DNA of 64,000 nucleotides from an uncultured beta proteobacterium (GTDB taxonomy: Bacteria; Pseudomonadota; Gammaproteobacteria; Burkholderiales; Burkholderiaceae_A), in NCBI GenBank assembly GCA_902625535.1, contig CACOBT010000001.1, positions 62,001-126,000 on the forward strand. The letters run 5' to 3'. Both the position numbers and the translations under genes were made by a program. Within the stretch, counting starts at the first letter, position 1. The number at the start of each line of letters is the position of its first letter. The notes under the pieces are model-generated. The model was not told the DNA's origin, did no database searches, and saw only the letters and a list, made by a program, of their open reading frames with translations. Shown here in pieces: positions 1 to 6,601 of this stretch.

Positions 1-186
1 TGATATATTTTCAGGATTAAAACTAAATAAAGCTATCGTAATACCTGTAAAACAACCTAATATTCCTAGAGTAGTTAGAACCTCAGGTCCATGAGCGACT
101 GCGAATCTATCAAATTTTACATGGAAATACACTGTAATTATCAAAATTCCAAAAATAAAGCCGAGTTCTAAAAATTCTGTATCCAT
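1..186 (-). CDS. MotA/TolQ/ExbB-family (ZorA-like) proton-channel protein, N-terminal part only
   Basis: Sixty-two codons are readable from an ATG at 186 and the frame runs open off the left edge of the window. Residues 8-21 form a hydrophobic helix, followed by a charged stretch and a second hydrophobic segment that begins with GPEVLTTLGILGCFTGI (33-49). A Gly-Pro then Leu-Thr-Thr-(Leu/Ile)-Gly-Ile-Leu-Gly segment is what I associate with ZorA-like members of the MotA/TolQ/ExbB proton-channel superfamily, inner-membrane proteins that convert ion flow into motion. The gene lies 54 bp downstream of the kinase gene on the same strand, so it is probably the fourth gene of the triad operon. Only the N-terminus is visible; family assignment is from motif memory and is moderate in certainty. 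Confidence 0.6.
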   Translation of the reverse strand, partial: MDTEFLELGFIFGILIITVYFHVKFDRFAVAHGPEVLTTLGILGCFTGITIALFSFNPENIS

Positions 187-240
187 TTTATTATCCAATT
201 CAATTATTTCTAGATTATAAAGGGATTCCTCTATGAGACT

Positions 241-1749
241 TTATAAATTTTTTATAGCCTTGATTATGTCTTGATTACCAAGATTATTTACTTCTTTTTC
301 GGCAGAAGATACAGGCTTTTCTAACACAGGAAGGTTGCTTTTATTCCCCCCTAGGCGATAAAGAGCCTCCGATTGTGACAGAACTTTAACTTGATTTAGA
401 TTTTTGACGATAACAAATATTTCAGAAATTCCATGGGGAAACGATGGATGGTTCAGAATATTCTTAGGCTGAATGGTCTCTGTTACAGTAACCCATTTTC
501 CAATCCACTTTTTGTTTGGAAGAGCCGACCCAGATAAAATTGCACCCTCAACTATATCCGGTAAAAACTTTATCCTAAATAATTCTCCCTTTTTTAATTC
601 ATCCATGTCCAGGTAAATATATGGTCTAAGTCTTCTGTCGTGCCCAAATTGAGATTTGCCCTCCCTCACGTCTATAACTCTTCCGATTATTTCCAGTCTT
701 TTTCCAATGGATTCCGTAAATTCTACAAACTCATTTCCGTCTACAATATCGTAATCTGATAAATATGGATTAGATTTATCTTCGGTATGAGTGGTTGGTT
801 TCAACCTCTTTCGTCCCGGTGTGTAGTGATAAATTTTCTTAGGCTTGAATGTTTCTGCATAAAATTCATTCGGACTGGGTATTGATGTAAAATCACATGA
901 ACAAATCTCCGCAAAAGAATCAAGTTTGGTTGCATTAGCCGTTTGCTTTGATATTTCATGAAAAATTCTTGATTCTTGAGGATTGATTAAATCCACTGCT
1001 CTAAAAAGAATTCCTTCCTCATCACTGTAAGTGAGATTCCATAAACTTGCATTTTCAATCAAAAACGTTAGAGAAGCGTCCAGTTGTATAAAACTAAACC
1101 AATCAAGATGGCTATGGAATATCTCTTTCGTCCGACCAGGATGCTGAAAATTTGAATGCCCCAACTCTGACGCCATTTTTCCCTCCAACGTCGGCACAAA
1201 CATTCCATCATAATCAATTAGTTTAATATCCATTCCATCATGAGAGATGATGAGATTTCCCGGTTGCAAATCTCCGTGAGCTATTTGCTTCTCATTCAGA
1301 AATTCTTGTAGATTTCTAACTTTACGTTTTAGAGCCCCTAAAATTTCTGGATTATCGTAATTTTTGTTTACGAATTCGCCTAAAGTTAATCCCTCTATCC
1401 ATTCCATTTTTACAACTGGAAAAGTTTTTCCATTTACAACTATTCCTTTTTTTAAATATGAAAATTCAGAAAAGAAACTGTTTCCAATATCGTCACTATG
1501 TAAAGCAGACGATATTTTTTCATATCGATCTTCAAGATCAGAAGGCATATGGAGAAAGCATCTAACAGCAAACAATTTTTTCGCACAGCGAACTTTGAAA
1601 ATAATTGCGAAGTTTCCTGATCTTACTCTAGGAAGACCTAGTGCATTGTATTCCATAACTCCTGATGCTAATTCCATATCAACAAAAAACCTTTTTATAT
1701 TTTGTTGAGTAGTATTTAAGTAATCCTCTAAAGTTGGGAGTTCAGTCAT
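241..1749 (-). CDS. Protein kinase of TerY-P-type phosphorylation triad, with C-terminal OB-like extension
   Basis: A 502-residue cytosolic protein with an N-terminal kinase fold. The glycine-rich region is near 44-50, the beta-3 strand reads FAVRCF (60-65) with Arg63 where most kinases have the VAIK lysine, the catalytic loop is HGDLQPGN (158-165), and the metal-binding Asp lies in LIDYDG (Asp179). The second half (about 345-450) is mixed beta sequence that could be an OB-like fold; I do not recognise it firmly. The start codon overlaps the end of the PP2C gene by 8 bp, so the two are translationally coupled. Kinase, PP2C phosphatase and von Willebrand protein together form the known TerY-P triad, thought to run a phosphorylation switch in stress or phage response. 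The substrate is unknown. Confidence 0.85.
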   Translation of the reverse strand: MTELPTLEDYLNTTQQNIKRFFVDMELASGVMEYNALGLPRVRSGNFAIIFKVRCAKKLFAVRCFLHMPSDLEDRYEKISSALHSDDIGNSFFSEFSYLKKGIVVNGKTFPVVKMEWIEGLTLGEFVNKNYDNPEILGALKRKVRNLQEFLNEKQIAHGDLQPGNLIISHDGMDIKLIDYDGMFVPTLEGKMASELGHSNFQHPGRTKEIFHSHLDWFSFIQLDASLTFLIENASLWNLTYSDEEGILFRAVDLINPQESRIFHEISKQTANATKLDSFAEICSCDFTSIPSPNEFYAETFKPKKIYHYTPGRKRLKPTTHTEDKSNPYLSDYDIVDGNEFVEFTESIGKRLEIIGRVIDVREGKSQFGHDRRLRPYIYLDMDELKKGELFRIKFLPDIVEGAILSGSALPNKKWIGKWVTVTETIQPKNILNHPSFPHGISEIFVIVKNLNQVKVLSQSEALYRLGGNKSNLPVLEKPVSSAEKEVNNLGNQDIIKAIKNL

Positions 1750-2491
1750 TGGATTCTATCCACACAATTGTATAGTCATCTTTTTTGAGAAGACCGGCAC
1801 TTCGTTCATCAATTATCCATTTTTTTAATCTTCCATGATTTTGTTTCATTATATTTATTGCTTTTCCTAAAGCGTCATACTTGGCAATATCGATTATTCT
1901 CTTAGCAAGTGCATCCGTTAAAAGAAAAATCTCATTATTTTGAATTTCTTTTTTTTTTATTTTAGCAATACTCCAATCTCTGTCTAAATTAAGTAGTTGC
2001 ATATTATTTGCATTGTAAAGAGTTGAAAGAAGAATTGGTTTTTTATTAAAGTCATAATCAACATGCATTGAAAGCATTTTTAATTGTCCATTTTTTTGCC
2101 AAATTGCTACGGTATCACCTACAGAAAATAATTCTAATGCTGGCCCATGATCAATAACTCCCAAAATCGTAGCGAAGCTACCTCGCCTGAAGGATGCCTC
2201 TTGTGACCATGATAGTGTCTTTTTTTGATATTTATTATTAAAAGAATTTTTAGCCTGGTTGAGAAACTGTGTGATAGTCCCGTCATGGAAAAATTTACCT
2301 CTTTTTTTTCGTTTTACAATAGAATTAAAATTTTCGCAAAGAATTATCGACCACGCCTTTGAATCAAAAGACTCAGATGCTCCATCACTAAGCGCGCATG
2401 CGATTCCATCTTCCCTGGAGCGAAAGTTGTCTTCGTTAGCTTCTGGATAATCTTCTTCTTTGGGTATTGATACAACCGATCGAATTTTCAT
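1742..2491 (-). CDS. PP2C-family serine/threonine phosphatase of the TerY-P triad
   Basis: A 249-residue soluble phosphatase. PP2C metal-binding signatures are present in order: NED (19-21), SDGAS (35-39), a TDA motif near 193 and a C-terminal DD near 240. It is short for the family because it carries the catalytic core only, with no membrane segment or sensor domain. It would remove phosphate placed by the kinase encoded by the next gene, which it overlaps by 8 bp. It begins 6 bp after the von Willebrand gene, so the three are one transcript. Its role as the opposing enzyme of the kinase is inferred from the triad arrangement; biochemical targets are unknown. Confidence 0.87.
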   Translation of the reverse strand: MKIRSVVSIPKEEDYPEANEDNFRSREDGIACALSDGASESFDSKAWSIILCENFNSIVKRKKRGKFFHDGTITQFLNQAKNSFNNKYQKKTLSWSQEASFRRGSFATILGVIDHGPALELFSVGDTVAIWQKNGQLKMLSMHVDYDFNKKPILLSTLYNANNMQLLNLDRDWSIAKIKKKEIQNNEIFLLTDALAKRIIDIAKYDALGKAINIMKQNHGRLKKWIIDERSAGLLKKDDYTIVWIESND

Positions 2492-2497
2492 CAGAGA

Positions 2498-3346
2498 CTA
2501 TCTGAGTTGCATGGACTGGGAAGAAGCACGCGTTCCGATGTCAAAAAAGTCTACAATCTCTATTGGTTCAACGTTGAAAAAAAACCCTTTACTCTTATCG
2601 GCAACGGAATACCCTTTTTCACGGGCTGCTAACGACACTCCTTCTGGCAACGGACTAGACATCCGAAATAAGCTTTTGCCGTGAATGTCTGTAATCTCAT
2701 CTTCGCTTACAGGAAACTTGATCGGTCTAATTCCTTCATCACTAGTATGCAAATTAAATAATAAAACGCTCCCGTCTGTTGTGCTTAATTGCCTCATTTG
2801 TTCGGCGATACTCTCCGGATCTCCATCAGACGATTCTCCATCCGTGACATGTAATACAGTAGGTGGGTAGGATTCAGAATGGTTATCGCACCACGTTGCT
2901 AGTTCTATTGCAGCGACTTTTAGTCCTTCTTTCATGGGAGTCCCACCCGTTGCCTCTGGAACAAACCATACAGGAAATTTAATTTTTTCCTCGGTGATAC
3001 CTCCAGCCCCATCCGGAACTTTCTTAACTCTGTCCTCTACTGATAACGGAAATTGCTCAAACAAAGAAACAGGATTAAAAACCTTTCCCGCAAATGCTCC
3101 TTGAAGAGGATTTCTTACCCCGTTTCCCCCGTATCCAATCACACCAATTTCGAAATAATCCCTAACACCTTCAGCCTTTGAACTTCTGGCGATCAAATTC
3201 ATTACTACTCTATTTAAAGCATCAGCGACGAATTGGGCCTTGGTCATCATTAAGTTACTCGCCTGATCTGACATTGAGCCTGACTGATCAATTAAGAACA
3301 AAAAACAAGTGGGGTGCGACCTGCTAATTTCTGCTGCGTACGGCAT
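2498..3346 (-). CDS. TerY-like von Willebrand factor A domain protein
   Basis: A 282-residue protein that is nearly all VWA domain. The metal-ion-dependent adhesion site is complete: DQSGS (Asp20, Ser22, Ser24), Thr136 in TGGTPM and Asp169 in VTDGESSDGD. No signal peptide is seen, so it acts in the cytoplasm, as TerY proteins do. The ATG at 3346 has a GGAG ribosome site about 9 bases upstream. It is the first gene of the operon VWA-PP2C-kinase-channel. In TerY-P systems the VWA protein is believed to be a scaffold or a target of the kinase/phosphatase pair; that part is inference here. Confidence 0.88.
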   Translation of the reverse strand: MPYAAEISRSHPTCFLFLIDQSGSMSDQASNLMMTKAQFVADALNRVVMNLIARSSKAEGVRDYFEIGVIGYGGNGVRNPLQGAFAGKVFNPVSLFEQFPLSVEDRVKKVPDGAGGITEEKIKFPVWFVPEATGGTPMKEGLKVAAIELATWCDNHSESYPPTVLHVTDGESSDGDPESIAEQMRQLSTTDGSVLLFNLHTSDEGIRPIKFPVSEDEITDIHGKSLFRMSSPLPEGVSLAAREKGYSVADKSKGFFFNVEPIEIVDFFDIGTRASSQSMQLR

Positions 3347-3644
3347 TGTTAATAACTCCGTTTTTTAAAATACTACCACGTAATGCATTAAAAGATTTAG
3401 CATATTCGATGGTTTTCTAGAATTCATTTTCAATTTTGTGTATATTTTATATAATTACTGGGATTGTTGGGATATGTCATTTGTTCGTAATAATTCGCCC
3501 TGATTTGTCAAATAAGTGACGTGTTTATTAAGGTGTGTGAAATAATCTATAAAGATTTGACTCAACCCGCAAGTTATTCCTCAACTGATAAGTTAATGAT
3601 TTGTTACGTGTGTTAGCTCAGAAAACCCGGGATTGGATTACAAT
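3347..3644. promoter_or_regulatory. Divergent intergenic region between triad operon and secreted adhesin-like gene
   Basis: About 300 bp of AT-rich sequence separates two divergent start codons and must hold promoters for both. I do not see a clean operator palindrome or a convincing -35/-10 pair that I could place with confidence, and no ORF of note lies in it. Confidence 0.4.
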
Positions 3645-4049
3645 ATGCAAAAAACATTTATACCAACTATTAGAACAGCTATGATGACTCTCATATGCTT
3701 TTTGTATTTCGGGAACGCTTTCGCATCGGATTGGGAAAGGAGGGCTACCGGCCCCACCTACGCTGAGTATTTCGGAGCGGTTGAAAGAAACGGAGAAGTT
3801 GCTTCTATGCTTATGCTAAGAGACTATGTTTCAGAGACTGATTTTGATGGAGTGACTATACGATCAGTTCAAACAGAACGCTTGTTTAATTGTAAAGAAA
3901 ATATAACGAGAGTGGCGAAGTATGATGGCTTTTCTGAAGAAATGGGAATGGGCGAGTTAGTTTTAGAGAAAAAGGGGGGCGATGAATGGGAAAAAATTGC
4001 ACCGAGTACTTTCCTCGAATATGCGTTAAGAACCGCATGCGTCGGGTAA
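3645..4049 (+). CDS. Small secreted surface-adhesin-E-like protein
   Basis: A 134-residue protein with an N-terminal signal peptide (hydrophobic run MMTLICFLYFGNAFAS, cleavage likely after the FAS segment). The mature part has the pattern of the surface-adhesin protein E (Adhesin_E) domain: a tryptophan near the start, a central MLMLRDY segment, then Cys near 88 and Cys near 132 that could form a disulfide, and W-x-x-I-x-P-S-T-F before the end. Function of such small Neisseria/betaproteobacterial proteins is not well defined; they are exported and some bind host or surface ligands. I chose the ATG at 3645; a TTG at 3633 in frame would add four residues. Neither has a strong ribosome site. Confidence 0.6.
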   Translation: MQKTFIPTIRTAMMTLICFLYFGNAFASDWERRATGPTYAEYFGAVERNGEVASMLMLRDYVSETDFDGVTIRSVQTERLFNCKENITRVAKYDGFSEEMGMGELVLEKKGGDEWEKIAPSTFLEYALRTACVG

Positions 4050-4059
4050 TTTTCCCATT

Positions 4060-4082
4060 ACCGTAAACGGAACTGCTACGGT
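4060..4082 (+). terminator. Probable rho-independent terminator of adhesin-like gene
   Basis: A 6-bp perfect stem (ACCGTA at 4060-4065 with TACGGT at 4077-4082) around an 11-base loop, ending in a short T run, sits 10 bases after the stop codon. The stem is short, so the call is tentative. Confidence 0.45.
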
Positions 4083-4536
4083 TTTCATTGTTATAACTTT
4101 CTATATAGTAGCTTTAGATTTTCTAATGAGTATAAATTTGTTCCAGAACGAACGTAGCAAAATAAAAATGCAGTGATTTATAAAATCTACATTTCAAAAC
4201 AAATTTTTATGGACTTCAGTTGCTACCATTTCCGAAATAATCGTAAAGTTATTCACGCCATCATTTATAAGCGCGCTATGAAAAATTTTTATTAGATTTT
4301 CTTGCCTCTATTAGACAAAGCTGTCGAATTTAATCTTGCAGGCAGGTGATTGAATGAGTGCCATCGTCAATAAATAATTCTACGACCTGGTTATTCCTTT
4401 GATAAAGAAAGAGTCTAAACTATTAGATTGGCGCTACTAAGTTATAGGGTCGTTAAGAGATAGATTTCACTTTTTAACCGTCAACACATGAACCCAATTG
4501 GTTGAGTAACAAAAAGTTTTAAACTAGCTCCTTAGT
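4083..4536. other. Non-coding stretch, nothing recognised
   Basis: About 450 bp of AT-rich sequence between the adhesin-like gene and the convergent diguanylate cyclase gene. I see only very short ORFs, no tRNA-like fold and no convincing repeats. Confidence 0.5.
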
Positions 4537-5556
4537 TCACTTTTTTTGTTCATCTGTTGAAAAGAGAGTAAATGTCCCGGGCACATTCTTCGCCTCACTA
4601 GCAAGATGCTCTGCTTTGAGAATTAATTGTTCGAAATCTCTTGAGTCGTCGGGATAAATTGTAACCCCCAAACTAGCAGTAAGTTCTTCTCCAACGGGTA
4701 AAAGTCCTTTTCTGAAGATGTTAGCCACTCTAGTGCTGACCTTTTCGCAATTTTCTCGTGAGCCAATATTCTTTAGTATTAGTCCGAAAGTGTCACCGCC
4801 AATACGTCCGACCGTATCCTGACCCCTTACAAAGCTTTCAAGTTTTGAACCGATTTCAAAAAGAACTTCGTTCCCGAGTTCGAAACCATATTTTTCATTA
4901 ATCTTAGAGAAATCATCTAAACTTACAACCATACAGGCTAACCTGATCTTTTGATTTGAAGATTGGGTTGATTCGCCGATAGCAATTTGTAGTTGTTGAG
5001 TAAAAGACTTATAGTTATGAACCTGAGTGAGCGGGTCTTTATCAGTGTTTGTCGATAACTTCTCACCAAAAGTTTCGAGTTCACAAACCATCTCATAAGC
5101 TGAGCCTAAAATCTTACAGCACTTTGACCATGTATTGAGATCGGTTTTTTTCGGCATATCCGTTTTTGAATTCTTTAGACCAATAACGGCTAATCCTGTT
5201 TTTTGACTATTTCCAAATTGCGCGGCAAAAAACATGTATTCCTCAACTAAACTTTTACTACTTATATTTTTTACATATTTCTCATCTATTTTGATCACAG
5301 TCTCATCTTCAAGGTTTGCAGAAAAAGCTATAGGGTCAAAAACGAATGAGGTAGGAGTTTCTTCCAAGGAATATGCGATAGAAAATCGCTCAGAAAGGTG
5401 TGGTTCTCCATTTAGTTTTAGAAAAAGTAAGCCGTCAAACTTCAGGATGTGTGCAAGAGAATGTGCTGATTTTTGTATAAAATGCGCAGAATCTCGCTCA
5501 ACAAGAGGTGCGGTAATATTTTCTAAAGTTTCTTTAATGCAGAGGGGAATGTCCAT
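4537..5556 (-). CDS. Diguanylate cyclase (GGDEF) with N-terminal GAF-like region
   Basis: A 339-residue soluble protein. The N-terminal 155 residues have the alternating pattern of a GAF-like sensor; the C-terminal domain (about 172-335) is GGDEF, which makes cyclic di-GMP from two GTP. The active-site loop is GGDTF (253-257): the metal-binding Asp255 is kept but the fourth position, usually Glu, is Thr. An allosteric inhibitory site RGQD (244-247) lies exactly five residues before it, as in feedback-controlled cyclases. No membrane segment is seen, so input would be cytoplasmic. It stands alone, with its own promoter. Activity is likely but the T256 change leaves room for a degenerate receptor role. 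Confidence 0.85.
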   Translation of the reverse strand: MDIPLCIKETLENITAPLVERDSAHFIQKSAHSLAHILKFDGLLFLKLNGEPHLSERFSIAYSLEETPTSFVFDPIAFSANLEDETVIKIDEKYVKNISSKSLVEEYMFFAAQFGNSQKTGLAVIGLKNSKTDMPKKTDLNTWSKCCKILGSAYEMVCELETFGEKLSTNTDKDPLTQVHNYKSFTQQLQIAIGESTQSSNQKIRLACMVVSLDDFSKINEKYGFELGNEVLFEIGSKLESFVRGQDTVGRIGGDTFGLILKNIGSRENCEKVSTRVANIFRKGLLPVGEELTASLGVTIYPDDSRDFEQLILKAEHLASEAKNVPGTFTLFSTDEQKK

Positions 5557-5631
5557 TAAAAAAAGAATAACCTAGAAATACCTATAAAACTACGCAATTC
5601 TAATTTTTTTTTGGGGCGAAAGTTTGATCAT

Positions 5632-6585
5632 CTACTTACTTTCTTTAATAAGCTTGTCCGCCTTTGATAGCTCCAATAATTTTTGGCTGCTTAGGGGTGG
5701 TAGTCTGAAAGACTCAGAGCGCAAGCTTGTGGACATTAAGTAGTCTTCTTCGTCTTTTAACTTTGAAAATGTGTATCGAATATTTTCATCGTTTTTTAAT
5801 ACAACAGATATCGACAGAGCAATTTTCCTGCTTACATTTGTCATATCTTCTGTGGTACCGATGGAGTCTATTTGCATGTCAGCCACTTGCTTCACAAAAT
5901 TATTGACCTCATCAATATCTGCTTTGTTAATAACTTTGTCATTGATGACCACATCCCATTTCAAATTAGCGTCTTGCTGCTCTTCTGCGGCTTTTCGTTG
6001 TATTCGTAAATTACCGACTTTAATTGATTTGATGTCGTTTTCATCAATCACAAGTATATCCTTCTTTATCCAATCACTAGCCTCCAAATCAATGTCCCCA
6101 GGGGCAAACTTCACTGCATAAACGCTGTTCTCACCATTCAAACGAGCATGGGCTTGCCTGAGTGATGGGGCACTGCCAAAAAAAATAGTTTTCGCTTCAT
6201 CAGAACCGCCTATCACAATTTTTCTCTCAAAGTTATCGTCCGCAACTCTCATTCGTCCAAAGGATTCCGATTGTTTTGAAACTTGCATCCCCAATTCCGT
6301 ATTGGTCAACCTATCAAGCAATTGCATCACTGCTTGAGAGTTGGCAGGAAATCCTCCGTAATCGGGCAGATTCCAATCCTCACTATTTTGCGCTTTTGTA
6401 AGCGAAACTGTCTTCTCGCCTGGACCTTCTATTTGCAATGTATGGATATCCATTTTCTTTAGGGCCAGAAGCATTTGTGGTTCGTCTGGGCCCCGGAGTA
6501 ATCCTGAATAAGAGTAGGTAACAACCGCTATAACAATCTGTGCAAAAAATAAAGCCCAAAGAATCTTATTATATTTAACAATCAT
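5632..6585 (-). CDS. DUF4340 domain protein of Gld-type ABC operon
   Basis: A 317-residue protein with one N-terminal membrane anchor (about residues 8-26) and a large periplasmic DUF4340-type region rich in beta strands. It starts 16 bp after the GldG/permease fusion and is the third gene of an operon with an ABC ATPase and that fusion, a common trio in Proteobacteria. The function of the complex is not settled; resemblance is to the gliding-motility GldAFG transporter, but these species usually do not glide. A role in building or remodelling the envelope is inference. Confidence 0.75.
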   Translation of the reverse strand: MIVKYNKILWALFFAQIVIAVVTYSYSGLLRGPDEPQMLLALKKMDIHTLQIEGPGEKTVSLTKAQNSEDWNLPDYGGFPANSQAVMQLLDRLTNTELGMQVSKQSESFGRMRVADDNFERKIVIGGSDEAKTIFFGSAPSLRQAHARLNGENSVYAVKFAPGDIDLEASDWIKKDILVIDENDIKSIKVGNLRIQRKAAEEQQDANLKWDVVINDKVINKADIDEVNNFVKQVADMQIDSIGTTEDMTNVSRKIALSISVVLKNDENIRYTFSKLKDEEDYLMSTSLRSESFRLPPLSSQKLLELSKADKLIKESK

Positions 6586-6601
6586 TATTTTTAATCACTT
6601 T

